Origin: Candidatus Nanoarchaeia archaeon
Lineage (GTDB): Archaea > Nanobdellota > Nanobdellia > SCGC-AAA011-G17 > JACPNG01
Direction: 5' to 3'
Length of the DNA: 64,000 nucleotides
NCBI GenBank assembly: GCA_028714375.1
Contig: JAQTMK010000001.1
Location: 1 to 64,000 of the forward strand
Of this stretch, positions 11,424-20,464 are shown one piece after another. The notes beneath the pieces were generated by a model. The model saw only the letters and a list, made by a program, of their open reading frames with translations. It ran no database searches and was not told the origin of the DNA. The translations under genes and the position numbers were made by a program. Position 1 is the stretch's first letter. Every line of letters starts with the position of its first letter.

Positions 11424-12113
11424 TTATCTCTTGTTTTGTTTTAAAAAATATTGATCATTAAAATCACTAAAAAAAGATTTAATTGGGGGTGAAAATGTTG
11501 TCTCCTGAATAAAAGAATCCAAAGTCAATTTATATATATTATCTCCTTTCTTAAGTTTAAAAATAAATTGAAAATCCCCCTCTGAGGGAGTAAAAAATAA
11601 TTTGTCTCGTTGATCCTTTGATACGCTGCAAGCACCAGCTATTTCGAGATACTTTAGATGGAGCAATCTGTCCATTTCCTCGCGTAAACTTCCTTCTTCC
11701 CCACCCCAACGAAAATACAGCTGAGAATTTTTATCCCGCTTCCTCAATGTTTTAAGAACCTCTTTCAGATGCAAGCTAATTGCCCGATCTGCAATCCCAT
11801 ACTTGGGGGGTCCGTCTGTTACTATTGCCACTCCATCAAATAATCCGCTCTTAATCAAATACTCAAGTTTATTAGTAAAATCCTTAAGGTATGTTGGAAC
11901 ACCCGTTTTATCGGTTATACCCTGAAGATAATCTAAAATTTTTTCTTCAACAATCTGCTCCTTAAACATGGTCTGAGTTTTGAAATGTTCAGCTTTTTCG
12001 ATTAACCCAAAATTAGTAATTGAAGAATCCGTTTTTGAGAAATAGTTTAGTAAAGACCACAATGAAATATGTGCCAGATGAATATACTCAGTCATTAATC
12101 TCGGTTTACCCAT
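11424..12113 (-). CDS. Unknown protein in islet beside radB
   Basis: A 229-aa protein I do not recognise. It is soluble, with no signal peptide or membrane helix. A helical N-terminal half is followed by a segment with VAIVTDGPPKYG near residue 98 and RWGGEEGSLREE near 145, then a C-terminal strand-rich part. It is the only gene between the two copies of the radB 3' end, so it probably arrived with that duplication. The gene faces radB. A weak AT-rich box (TTATAAGTTAG on its strand) lies upstream of the ATG. Confidence 0.6.
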   Translation of the reverse strand: MGKPRLMTEYIHLAHISLWSLLNYFSKTDSSITNFGLIEKAEHFKTQTMFKEQIVEEKILDYLQGITDKTGVPTYLKDFTNKLEYLIKSGLFDGVAIVTDGPPKYGIADRAISLHLKEVLKTLRKRDKNSQLYFRWGGEEGSLREEMDRLLHLKYLEIAGACSVSKDQRDKLFFTPSEGDFQFIFKLKKGDNIYKLTLDSFIQETTFSPPIKSFFSDFNDQYFLKQNKR

Positions 12114-12180
12114 AAATTATTAATAAAAAACTAACTTATAAATATTATCGAATTAGAGAACATAATACAAACACTATCCG

Positions 12181-12213
12181 AAAATCGAGAACGAAGGTAT
12201 TTTTAAAAACTAA
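12181..12213 (+). pseudogene. Direct repeat copy 2: remnant of a radB 3' end
   Basis: The sequence reads KIENEGIFKN plus stop in frame and differs from the radB end at four positions, two of them synonymous. This coding-style divergence suggests the 3' end of another radB allele rather than a copying slip. The stop overlaps the stop of the convergent esterase gene. Confidence 0.65.
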
Positions 12214-13412
12214 GAACTCTCATCTATAGGTTCTTCTGCTGGATGATAAATTCCATAAACTGCATATGCATATCTTTCTCCAAGTATTCTCAATGAAGGA
12301 CTGTCAAAATGAATTATTTCATTTGATTTTGCATACAAACCATCAGACTGGACACAGAAAGTATAATTGGTTCTGTTTGGAAGATTGTTTAATACAGTTT
12401 CAATACCTATTTTTTGGCTAGATCCATTCATCCATTGTGGTGTAAATTCTCCTACGATAAATGGAAGATTTGGATTCCCTAAATCTTTTCTGACAGAAGC
12501 AATTATTTTATCTAAATTAGTACGATAAGCAGCTGGTTTTGTGTTAAGAACATTAGATTCACCCTGTAACCATAATACTGCCCTCACAGTCCCTCCGGTT
12601 TCTTCTGCTGCTTTAGCTCTTGCAATTGCATCTTTATATAACACAGTACCTGGTATCCACGAACCTATTGCCGTAGAAGCTTTAGCAGATGGAATTAATC
12701 CAACCCAAACATCATTGTTTAAATCTCTCCAGGTTTTGGCAAAGTTCAATCCCAACCCAATTGGTTCTGAAGCTCTTGGATTCCAGTTTTGTAGAGGATG
12801 TGAAGCAATTATCCATTTGTTGCTATCATTTTGGAATCTTCCCCATTGAGAGATTTTTTCATCAGGTGCATCAATATCTTCAAGTGGACCAGGACCAATC
12901 CCAACCATATTTGATTGTCCCATTAATAAAAATAAATCTTCAGGATAAGTTCCGGGCACAAGACATGCACCGCTCCCACATTTAGCAGGGCATTGTTCAA
13001 GTGTATAACTTATAGAATTGTTTTCATTACAATAAACCTGTTTTGCCATTGTTTTATTATAACATGCATCAGTAACTGTAAAATTACCGAATTTATTTCT
13101 AACTGTAATATTTTCTTTAACAAAAATGTCTCCAGCTTCTTCTCCAGAACATGAGGAGACCATATTAACCTGACATCCGGTTGTAGCCTTACAGGCTTTT
13201 GGAGTTGCAATTGCCGCACATTTCTTCATACCTATACATCCAGGATCTAAAACTGTGGGGATTGTTACATTTGATGTTTCATTCGAGGTATCTTCTGTTA
13301 AATTTGAAACTTCCATTCCTGTAAAAAAACCGATAGAACAAAGGATTATTACTAAAATCAAGATTAAAATAATTAAGAGTCTTGTTCTCTGAATTTTTTT
13401 CATCCTCTTCAT
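12210..13412 (-). CDS. Membrane-anchored SASA-type carbohydrate esterase
   Basis: A 400-aa protein. A basic N-terminus and one transmembrane helix (LLIILILILVIILCSIGFF) are followed by a Cys-containing spacer (about 50-150) and a SGNH-hydrolase-like domain of the sialate O-acetylesterase (SASA/CE6) type. The nucleophile block is FLLMGQSNMVG, the Gln-Gly-Glu block is WLQGESNV, and the C-terminal HFDS lies in the catalytic His region. It probably removes acetyl groups from glycans outside the cell. The ATG at 13412 has CTTTAAATATG about 28 bp upstream; a second in-frame ATG 9 bp downstream is possible. Confidence 0.83.
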   Translation of the reverse strand: MKRMKKIQRTRLLIILILILVIILCSIGFFTGMEVSNLTEDTSNETSNVTIPTVLDPGCIGMKKCAAIATPKACKATTGCQVNMVSSCSGEEAGDIFVKENITVRNKFGNFTVTDACYNKTMAKQVYCNENNSISYTLEQCPAKCGSGACLVPGTYPEDLFLLMGQSNMVGIGPGPLEDIDAPDEKISQWGRFQNDSNKWIIASHPLQNWNPRASEPIGLGLNFAKTWRDLNNDVWVGLIPSAKASTAIGSWIPGTVLYKDAIARAKAAEETGGTVRAVLWLQGESNVLNTKPAAYRTNLDKIIASVRKDLGNPNLPFIVGEFTPQWMNGSSQKIGIETVLNNLPNRTNYTFCVQSDGLYAKSNEIIHFDSPSLRILGERYAYAVYGIYHPAEEPIDESS

Positions 13413-13456
13413 CAAACTAAAATAAATTTCTTTACATATTTAAAGTTTACTGAAAA

Positions 13457-15517
13457 TTAAATTTCAAATCCGCTTCCAGTAACTTTATCCTCATCTTTCT
13501 TAGGACATTTAGGATTAATGCAAAATTCCCAAGGTCTTTTACCCTTTCTGATTAATTTAACAACAGGAAACTTACAATTCTCACAAACTTTGCCAGCAGG
13601 TTTAACTAAACAATATTTTGGTAAAGAAAATGTGTTTGTACATTTGGGATAATTTGAACAGGCAATGAAATAACTTTTATTCTTTTTAGAATACATAATC
13701 CTTAAATCCCCATCACATAGATTGCATTTACCAACAATTGAACTTTCATCCCTTGTTTCAACATGAGCCTCACTTAATTCTTTCCCAATTTCTTTTTCTT
13801 TCTTCTTAAAATCTTCAAGTATATCAGTCAAAACTTCTTTAGCTTCATTAAAAACAGAATCAACATCTTTCTTGTTATTTCTTATATCTTCCATCTCTTC
13901 TTCAAAATGTCTTGTTAATTTCTCATCCAAGATAGAAGGTGCATATTTTTCCAGAGCGTCAACAACTCTCAAACCAAGAGTAGTAACCTGTATTGCTTTT
14001 TCTTTAAGATAATCTCTTTCATACAAGTTATCTATAATATTTGCTCTTGTTGATTTAGTTCCTAATCCTTTTTTCTCAAGCTCTTTGATTATAGAAGCAG
14101 GAGTGTATCTCTTTGGTGGTTGGGTTTCTTTGCTTAGGATTTCAAATTTCTTAACTTTTATTATATCACCTTTTTTAAAGGTAGGTAATTCAACATCTTT
14201 GAGCATAGTATATTTCCCATAAATTTCATGCCATCCTCTTTCAATTGTCCTTGTTCCGCTTGTAACAAAGATTTCATTGTTGACATCAATCTTTAAGGTA
14301 ACTGTTTCTCTTACAGCTTTTTCTCCAAAGCTGGCTAAAGTTCTTTTGACAATTAAATCATAAATTTTAAATGAACGGTCTTTTAGATTTCCAGGAATTT
14401 CTCCAGTTGGATAGATTGCTGGGTGAGCAGGATCTGTTTTATTTCCATTATGTGGATATAATTTGTTTTTCTTTAATAGGTCTTCACAAATCTTAGAATA
14501 CTCTCCCTGTTTTCCAAGTAATTGAATTATTTTTTTGTATCCAATTGAAGGAGGTAATTGATTGCTTGAAGTTCTTGGGTAAGAAATATATGAGCTGGTA
14601 TAAAGTTCCTGTGCAATATCCAATGTATCCTTAGGACTTATCTTAAAAACTTTGTAAGCTTCCATTTGCAAAGAAGTTAAATCAAATGGATTTGGGGGTA
14701 GTTGATCAAATTGTTTAGCTTCAATGCTTTTTATATTTCCGTCTTTCTTGTCAACTTTCTCAAATGTTTTTTTGACTTCTTTTTCATCCCAGAATTTATC
14801 TTTCTCATGTATTGCTTCTAGCTCTTTTGCTTTCAACCATAATTCCCAGTAAGGAACTGGTTTGAATTTCATAATTTCTCTCTCCCTATCGACTAAAATC
14901 TTTAAAGCAGGTCCTTGAACTCTTCCAGAACTTAAAATTTTAAACATACCAGAACTTGTTTTTATAGAACTCGTTAATGCTCTTGATAAATTCATACCAT
15001 AAATCCAGTCAAGCATATGCCTTGCTTCACCAGCATGAGCCTGGCCCCATGATAAAGTTTTCATTCTGTGTTCATAACTGTCAATCAATTCATCTTTTGT
15101 TAATGTGCTGAATTTCATTCTTTCAGCATCTTTCTTCTTGGCAATAAACCTAACAATGTTTAAACCAATAACCTCTCCTTCAACATCAAAATCTGTAGCA
15201 ATAATAAATTCATCTGCTTCTTTGCATATTTTTTTAAGAACATCAGCATAAGCCTTAGTAAAATTTGTTTTTTTATTCTCAAAACTTGCTTTCCATTCAA
15301 TATCAAACACAGGATACTTATACAGGTTTTTCTTTTCTTCGCCAATAACATACAAATGACCAACTGCAGATCCGATTAAGATCTTGTTTTTATTTCTGGT
15401 TATCTCATAATAAGAAACTTTACCAGATTTGTTGGTTTTTACCTTACCTTCTGCCAAAGCACTGGCTATTTTCAATGCAGCACTTGGCTTTTCAGCTATG
15501 ATTACCTGATTTGACAT
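13457..15517 (-). CDS. topA: DNA topoisomerase I (type IA)
   Basis: A 686-aa enzyme that relaxes negative supercoils. It has a Toprim domain (IIAEKPSAA at the start, TDFDVEGE near residue 109) and the active-site block SYISYPRTSS with the catalytic Tyr near 310, followed by the remaining type IA core. Two C-terminal zinc ribbons follow: CNLCDGDL...CSNYPKC and CENCKFP...CINPKC. The protein has no helicase module, so this is not reverse gyrase. A TATA-like TTTTATATTAG lies about 22 bp before the ATG. Confidence 0.95.
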   Translation of the reverse strand: MSNQVIIAEKPSAALKIASALAEGKVKTNKSGKVSYYEITRNKNKILIGSAVGHLYVIGEEKKNLYKYPVFDIEWKASFENKKTNFTKAYADVLKKICKEADEFIIATDFDVEGEVIGLNIVRFIAKKKDAERMKFSTLTKDELIDSYEHRMKTLSWGQAHAGEARHMLDWIYGMNLSRALTSSIKTSSGMFKILSSGRVQGPALKILVDREREIMKFKPVPYWELWLKAKELEAIHEKDKFWDEKEVKKTFEKVDKKDGNIKSIEAKQFDQLPPNPFDLTSLQMEAYKVFKISPKDTLDIAQELYTSSYISYPRTSSNQLPPSIGYKKIIQLLGKQGEYSKICEDLLKKNKLYPHNGNKTDPAHPAIYPTGEIPGNLKDRSFKIYDLIVKRTLASFGEKAVRETVTLKIDVNNEIFVTSGTRTIERGWHEIYGKYTMLKDVELPTFKKGDIIKVKKFEILSKETQPPKRYTPASIIKELEKKGLGTKSTRANIIDNLYERDYLKEKAIQVTTLGLRVVDALEKYAPSILDEKLTRHFEEEMEDIRNNKKDVDSVFNEAKEVLTDILEDFKKKEKEIGKELSEAHVETRDESSIVGKCNLCDGDLRIMYSKKNKSYFIACSNYPKCTNTFSLPKYCLVKPAGKVCENCKFPVVKLIRKGKRPWEFCINPKCPKKDEDKVTGSGFEI

Positions 15518-15582
15518 AAGATTAAACTAATATAAAATCTTTTAAACCTTGTGTTTTATAAAAAAGAAAAAATGATAAGAAT

Positions 15583-15957
15583 TTATGATCTGATGCATGC
15601 ACCATTTACGCAAACTCTAGAGCACTTATAGTTAACCATGTCAAATGTCCCGTCTTTTCTGCAAAAGTATTCTTTGACATTTTTTCCAGTATTGCTACAA
15701 TCATCCCTATATTCATAAGTCATATTCTCGTTTGCTCCAAAGACCTTACCAGAAACAAAATAATTTTTTCCACCATCTGTATCAGTACAATTTGTTCCAC
15801 TTCCAGAAGGACCACTAAACTTTCTTACAGCCTCCCCAGCAAAATTCTCACTATAATCCGAGATCGTGCCATTGATCATATTAGAAAAAATTGTCATCCC
15901 AATAATTCCAATAATGCCTACAACAGCAACTATTAATAAAGTTTGTCTCTCTTCCAT
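15583..15957 (-). CDS. Membrane-anchored Cys-rich surface protein (paralogue 1 of 3)
   Basis: A 124-aa protein with one N-terminal transmembrane helix and an extracytoplasmic domain of the form C-D-x-DGGKNYFVxGxxxG...D-x-C...EYFC...Y-x-C...C-x-xGAC. The two following genes encode the same domain. Function unknown; the paired cysteines suggest disulfide-stabilised surface modules. The ATG has a GAGGTGA Shine-Dalgarno site, unlike the leaderless neighbours. Confidence 0.75.
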   Translation of the reverse strand: MEERQTLLIVAVVGIIGIIGMTIFSNMINGTISDYSENFAGEAVRKFSGPSGSGTNCTDTDGGKNYFVSGKVFGANENMTYEYRDDCSNTGKNVKEYFCRKDGTFDMVNYKCSRVCVNGACIRS

Positions 15958-15992
15958 TCCCTCACCTCTATTTTAATAAATAAAAAAGAAGC

Positions 15993-16373
15993 TTACCTTA
16001 AGCAAGCTCCGTCTGAACATCCATTTGGACAAACATAACTTATAACTTGTAACTGGCCGTCATCACAGAAGTATTCATAAACTAAGTTATCAATTGTAAA
16101 TTCATCGTCTTCATAGTAACCTGCATCCATGTCTTTTAAACAGACATCAATAACTTCCATATATTCCCCAGATCTTGACCATGTTCCGGTAACCCAGGAT
16201 CTTGAGTAATAATCTTTTCCGTTATCTGCATCATTGCACCCAACCATACTTGCATAAGCTTGTCCAGAAACTGTGTTTTCGCTGCTTGTTCTAAACAGGA
16301 TAATAATTGCCACAATAGCAACAATAGCTACAACAGCAACTATCCAAAAATTAGAATTGCATTTTTTCTCCAT
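15993..16373 (-). CDS. Membrane-anchored Cys-rich surface protein (paralogue 2 of 3)
   Basis: A 126-aa paralogue with an N-terminal helix (VAVVAIVAIVAIIILF) and the domain C-D-DADNGKDYYSRSW...EYFCDDGQ...CPNGCSDGACLR. The ATG at 16373 is chosen because GAGGTGA lies six bases before it; an upstream in-frame GTG belongs to that Shine-Dalgarno itself. Function unknown. Confidence 0.75.
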   Translation of the reverse strand: MEKKCNSNFWIVAVVAIVAIVAIIILFRTSSENTVSGQAYASMVGCNDADNGKDYYSRSWVTGTWSRSGEYMEVIDVCLKDMDAGYYEDDEFTIDNLVYEYFCDDGQLQVISYVCPNGCSDGACLR

Positions 16374-16450
16374 CAATTTCACCTCTTCAAAATATATAAA
16401 ATTAAGTATATATGCTCCTATTTAAAGTTTTTCAAAAGAAAAAAGAAAAA

Positions 16451-17077
16451 TTAGGCCTGAATTGGCCCATCTTTTTTAGGTTTGCTTAAGCAAGCCCCTT
16501 TCTCACATCCATACTGACAGGAAGCAACTTCAGATTTGAGTATCCCAGACCTATCACACCAAACTTCAATCAATTCATTATCACTTTTACAGATTTCAGT
16601 TGAAGAAATTATATTTCCATTCTCATCAGGACCATAACTAAATCCGTTAACAAAATAATTCTTCCCTCCATCCCAGAAGTTTTCACATTTTAAAGATAAA
16701 GCAGTCTTTACGCTAAGATGTGCATAGGTATTTATTCCTGCATCTTTAGCACCCAGATTCTTAATAGTCATCCCCCTTAAAGAAGTTGTTGTATTAAATT
16801 TAAGTTCTTTATTTACTCCTTCGATATCCAGTATGATATTTCCTGCCCTGTCAATGCTTTCTAATTCTATTCTCTTACCTCCAAAATAAACTCTTGATTG
16901 TTCTCTGTTCATTGTTACATCATAAGTTTTTTCAATAGCCTTTGTTGCTCCTCCGGCAATAGAATCAGTGTATTCTGGAGTTGTAGAGTCTGTGTCCATA
17001 CCAAAATAAGCAAGCAATCCGGCAATAGAAATAATTGCCACTATACTTACAATAAGTAATTCAGAACTAATTTTCAT
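16451..17077 (-). CDS. Membrane-anchored Cys-rich surface protein (paralogue 3 of 3)
   Basis: A 208-aa protein. The N-terminal helix is followed by an extra ~75-residue strand-rich segment (VYFGGKRIELESI...) not present in the two smaller paralogues, then the shared module with DGGKNYFVNGFSYGPDENG and the ending CQYGCEKGACLS. Two ATGs are adjacent; the second (17077) has the better distance from GAGGTG. The three genes run in the same direction with 30-70 nt gaps, so they look like a duplicated array. Confidence 0.75.
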   Translation of the reverse strand: MKISSELLIVSIVAIISIAGLLAYFGMDTDSTTPEYTDSIAGGATKAIEKTYDVTMNREQSRVYFGGKRIELESIDRAGNIILDIEGVNKELKFNTTTSLRGMTIKNLGAKDAGINTYAHLSVKTALSLKCENFWDGGKNYFVNGFSYGPDENGNIISSTEICKSDNELIEVWCDRSGILKSEVASCQYGCEKGACLSKPKKDGPIQA

Positions 17078-17131
17078 CATACCACCTCTGTTTTAATAAA
17101 ATTTTAAAGAATGAAAACTATTTAAACCTTT

Positions 17132-17734
17132 TTACAGATTAATAATCTTCCCTTCTCTTCCAACATTAATGACTTTTGTATTTCCAATCTTTTCTTCCAG
17201 ACCTTCTGCCTCATGAACATGAGAACAGAGTAAGTATTCTGGTTTAAACTTTTTAATTGCTTTTGTAACAGCATCACTCCCTCTTACAAAATTGGAAAAT
17301 TTCTCCATTTTGCTTCCAGAAGGATGAGTATGTGTAACCATTATTTTTTTCTTGACATCCTTAAGATGGTCAAATCCCTGTTTTAATAATCTTAAAGTTT
17401 CTCCGTCACTAATCTGGTGTATCCCAACATTTGTGGCACTTGCACCAAAAAAACCAACATCCTTGTATTTGACACTGTATCCATGAATATTTTTAACTCC
17501 ATATAATTCAGCCATAAAATCAGCAGTAGCGATGCTTTCATGGTTTCCGGGTATAAGTAAAACTTTTTTATTTTTCTTTACAAAAGGTCCTAAAATACCG
17601 GAGGTGGAATTTTCAGCTTGTGTTAAGTCTCCGCATAAAACAACAAGATCAACTTTTTCTTTCTCAGCTTTTTTGGCTAATTTTTCAGCTAACTTAGAAT
17701 CTCCGTGTATGTCTCCTGCAGCTAATATCTTCAT
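17132..17734 (-). CDS. Calcineurin-like metallophosphoesterase
   Basis: A 200-aa phosphoesterase with all metal-ligand motifs: GDIHGD near residue 8, CGDLTQ near 35, PGNHES near 62, VTHTHPSG near 133 and SHVHEA near 171. It is the size of small YfcE/MJ0936-type enzymes that hydrolyse phosphodiesters or nucleotides; the substrate is unknown. The ATG overlaps the uppS stop by 4 nt, so the two are co-transcribed. Confidence 0.85.
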   Translation of the reverse strand: MKILAAGDIHGDSKLAEKLAKKAEKEKVDLVVLCGDLTQAENSTSGILGPFVKKNKKVLLIPGNHESIATADFMAELYGVKNIHGYSVKYKDVGFFGASATNVGIHQISDGETLRLLKQGFDHLKDVKKKIMVTHTHPSGSKMEKFSNFVRGSDAVTKAIKKFKPEYLLCSHVHEAEGLEEKIGNTKVINVGREGKIINL

Positions 17735-18444
17735 TTACCAAACCTTCTTTGTCTTTGAGAATAATCATTAACAGCATTTATTAAATCTTCCTTCTCAAAT
17801 TCAGGCCATAACTTGTCTATAAAATAAAACTCTGCATAACTTCCCTGCCATAATAAAAATCCTGATATTCTTTTTTCTCCAGAAGTTCTTATAACCAAAT
17901 CAGGATCTGAATTTAAATAAAGATTTTTTCCAATCAAATCTTCCGTTATCTCTTCTGGTTTTAATTTTCCTTCTTTAACCTGATTAGCAATCTTTTTTGT
18001 AGCATCAATTATCTCCGCTCTTCCACCATAAGCCATTGCAAAATTAAGGAAGTGTTTGTTATTATTTTTAGTCAGTTCCATCAGTCTATACATCTTGCTT
18101 TTAACTTTTTCAGGGAACATTTCAATCCTTCCGATAAATCTAACTCTCAATCCTTTCTCATTTAATTCAGAGATTCTGTCGATTGTTTCTTGGAAAGTCT
18201 TTTCAAATATATCCATAAGCATGTCAAATTCTTCTTTTGGTCTGTTAAAGTTTTCAATAGAAAATGCATAGAGGGTCAGTTCTTTGATTCCTATCTCCGC
18301 TGCCCAGTTCATTACTTTCTCTACCTTCTCAGCTCCAAACTCGTGTCCTTTCCAGGGCTTTAACATTAACCTCTTGGCAAATCTTCTATTTCCATCTAAA
18401 ATAATGCCTACATGCCTTGGAACTTGATTTTCACTTGGATTCAT
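17731..18444 (-). CDS. uppS: cis-prenyl (undecaprenyl-type) diphosphate synthase
   Basis: A 237-aa Z-type prenyltransferase that extends a prenyl diphosphate to a long polyprenyl carrier for glycosylation. The P-loop-like GIILDGNRRFAK near the start, FSIENFNRP near 75 and RTSGEKRISGFLLW near 185 are signature blocks. The ATG at 18444 is chosen over an in-frame GTG 12 bp upstream because a TTTTTAAATT box lies 20-30 bp before it. Confidence 0.92.
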   Translation of the reverse strand: MNPSENQVPRHVGIILDGNRRFAKRLMLKPWKGHEFGAEKVEKVMNWAAEIGIKELTLYAFSIENFNRPKEEFDMLMDIFEKTFQETIDRISELNEKGLRVRFIGRIEMFPEKVKSKMYRLMELTKNNNKHFLNFAMAYGGRAEIIDATKKIANQVKEGKLKPEEITEDLIGKNLYLNSDPDLVIRTSGEKRISGFLLWQGSYAEFYFIDKLWPEFEKEDLINAVNDYSQRQRRFGK

Positions 18445-18475
18445 ATATAAAACCACTTAAGTTTAATTTAAAAAT

Positions 18476-18499
18476 ATTTCGCATAACATTTCGCATAAC
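18476..18499. repeat. 12-bp tandem direct repeat (ATTTCGCATAAC x2)
   Basis: Two perfect adjacent copies of ATTTCGCATAAC lie directly upstream of the uppS TATA box and 150 bp before the winged-helix gene. A related CTTTCGCATAAT occurs at about 60049. They may be a regulator site. Confidence 0.5.
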
Positions 18500-18645
18500 A
18501 ACAATAGTTTTCACTCATCAATAAAATAAAAACCCCATCAAAAAGTTTATATATTGGGCTTTAAGTTACAATATTCAATTCAAAAAGATAATATTTAAAA
18601 ATAAGAGACAAAACAATAGCATAAGAGGGGTGGTAGGGGGAAATA

Positions 18646-18918
18646 ATGGCAAGAAAAAAAGATATTTTCGAAGTTTTCTTCAGAAGAAAACCAGCTATGA
18701 TTCTGGTTGCTTTAATGAGAAGCAATAAAAACAGATACGGTAGTGTTTTAGCAAAAGAAGTGGATTGTACTTATTCTCATGCAGTTAAGATTTTGCAGGA
18801 AATGCAGAGAGCAAATCTTGTAAACTTTGAGAAAAAAGGTAGAATAAAAGTAATCAACCTTACAGAAAACGGAACAAAGGTTGCAGAGCATATTGAAAAG
18901 ATTAGAGGATTCCTATAA
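18646..18918 (+). CDS. Winged-helix DNA-binding protein
   Basis: A 90-aa protein that is little more than one winged-helix domain: a KPAMILVALMRSN helix, a recognition-helix region CTYSHAVKILQEMQRANLV, and a wing with KKGRIKVINLTENG. It resembles MarR/ArsR-like archaeal regulators without a sensor domain. A purine-rich GGGGGAAAT site precedes the ATG, and an AGTTTATATATTG box lies near 18546 with a leader of roughly 70 nt. Targets unknown. Confidence 0.75.
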   Translation: MARKKDIFEVFFRRKPAMILVALMRSNKNRYGSVLAKEVDCTYSHAVKILQEMQRANLVNFEKKGRIKVINLTENGTKVAEHIEKIRGFL

Positions 18919-18993
18919 ATCCTCTTTTCTCCTTCTAATTTTTTTCGGTTTTTTCTCCTATAACTTTATAAAAAACTAACAATTAAAAATAGT

Positions 18994-19281
18994 ATGGCAT
19001 TTAGCAAATCATTTCCAAAAAAAGGAACAAAATACCCTGAATGGGAAGAAATGTATTTAACAGAGAAAGAAGAAAGAGAACAGGAAGAACTTTCAAGAAA
19101 AGAAAATATTAATTTAATGAAACAATGCATTGATGATGCAAAACAGATTCTAAAAGATAAAAACTTGAAAGATTACCAGACAGACTTGATTAACATAGCA
19201 ATTTCTTTGTTTGAAAAGACCGCCTCACATCAGATTTACTGGAAAGAAGGAAAAGCAAAAGAGAAATTCGACAACAAATAA
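18994..19281 (+). CDS. Small charged helical protein, unknown
   Basis: A 95-aa soluble, highly charged protein: KKGTKYPEWEEMYLTEKEE, then a helical half containing CIDDAKQILKDKNL and LINIAISLFEKTASHQIYWKEGKAKEKF. No known domain recognised. A CTTTATAAAAAA box lies about 27 bp before the ATG (leaderless). The two following genes each have their own TATA box. Confidence 0.65.
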   Translation: MAFSKSFPKKGTKYPEWEEMYLTEKEEREQEELSRKENINLMKQCIDDAKQILKDKNLKDYQTDLINIAISLFEKTASHQIYWKEGKAKEKFDNK

Positions 19282-19312
19282 TCTTATAAATTCCCAATTT
19301 TTAGATAAACCT

Positions 19313-19702
19313 ATGAAAAAGGTGGAGCTTGAATTAAAAGAAGTGGAAGTTCTGAGTGTTGATAAGATAACCAAACAGGTAAATCTGGCAATTAAATACT
19401 TCTCAAATAGCGAATACAAGACTCTTAACTATGCTATAAAATTCGGAGACGTTGAAGAAATCTCAGAAGAGATAATGAAAACGATAAGAACAAGGGAAAA
19501 AACAGTTGATATTGGATTTGGAGATGATATCTTGTCTGGATTTACAATAGTTTCATTTAAGGATGAAGATCGTTCTCAGGAAAAGCTCATGCAGTTCTTA
19601 AACAAGTTCAAGGAAAAATTAAGGGGTTTTGAAAGGAATAAATCAGCAGACAACTATTTGGATAAATTCCACGAAATGAAAAACCAAAAAATGAGTTTCT
19701 AA
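19313..19702 (+). CDS. Unknown 129-aa protein
   Basis: The ATG at 19313 is preferred to an upstream in-frame start that would overlap the previous gene, because CTTATAAATTC lies about 28 bp before it. The strand-rich N-terminal half (KVELELKEVEVLSVD) and helical C-terminal half (MQFLNKFKEKLRGFE) suggest a small alpha/beta fold. No motif recognised. Confidence 0.65.
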   Translation: MKKVELELKEVEVLSVDKITKQVNLAIKYFSNSEYKTLNYAIKFGDVEEISEEIMKTIRTREKTVDIGFGDDILSGFTIVSFKDEDRSQEKLMQFLNKFKEKLRGFERNKSADNYLDKFHEMKNQKMSF

Positions 19703-19740
19703 AAAGTAAACTATATAAAGGAGTAATTTTACTTAACGTT

Positions 19741-20460
19741 ATGAAAGTTTCTCTGACCGAAAAACCAAAAAATCCTACAATCATAGAAGGTTTTCCTGGT
19801 TTTGGTCTTGTAAGCACAATTGCAACAGAATTTCTTGTAAAACATCTTAACGCCAAACCCATCGGAAAGATGTGGTCAGAAGAAATGCTTCCAATAGCAG
19901 CAATCCACGATTTCAAGATAATGGATCCTATCGGAATTTTTTATGATAAAAAAACTAACATTATCTTAATCCATGCACTAAGTAACATTAAAAACAGGGA
20001 ATGGGACATTGCAGAGTCAATAAAAGAACTTGGGAAAATGCTTAATGCAAAAGAAATTATTACATTAGAAGGAGTTGGAGCAGCTCAGCCAACGCTAAGC
20101 ACATACTATTACACCATGGATCAAAAAAGAAAAACAAAATTCGAATCCATTGGTTTAAAACCATTGAATGAAGGAATAGTAATGGGAGTAACCGGTGCAT
20201 TGTTATTAAAAGAAAAAGATGTAACATCTATTTTTGTAGAATCCCAGATGGGATTAGCAGATTCTAAAGGTGCAGCAAAGATTATAGAAGTTTTAGACAG
20301 ATATCTTGGATTAAAAGTAGATTATAAACCATTATTGAAAGCAGCAGAAGAGTTTGAAAATAAGTTAAAAACAATGATGACAAAAAACAAAGAAGTACAA
20401 AAATTACAAACTCCAGATAAAGAAGCTAAATTCGATCAAGATACAGATTACTTTGGATAA
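19741..20460 (+). CDS. PAC2 family protein (proteasome assembly chaperone-like)
   Basis: A 239-aa protein with the PAC2 features PTIIEGFPGFGLVS near the start, NREWDIAESIKELGK and ITLEGVGAAQP in the middle, and a FVESQMGLADSKGA block. Eukaryotic PAC2 helps build 20S proteasomes; archaeal relatives are less well defined. The window also encodes PAN and Cdc48, the likely proteasome partners. It has its own TATA box (ACTATATAAAG). The helical tail is rich in Lys and Gln. Confidence 0.85.
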   Translation: MKVSLTEKPKNPTIIEGFPGFGLVSTIATEFLVKHLNAKPIGKMWSEEMLPIAAIHDFKIMDPIGIFYDKKTNIILIHALSNIKNREWDIAESIKELGKMLNAKEIITLEGVGAAQPTLSTYYYTMDQKRKTKFESIGLKPLNEGIVMGVTGALLLKEKDVTSIFVESQMGLADSKGAAKIIEVLDRYLGLKVDYKPLLKAAEEFENKLKTMMTKNKEVQKLQTPDKEAKFDQDTDYFG

Positions 20461-20464
20461 ATTT

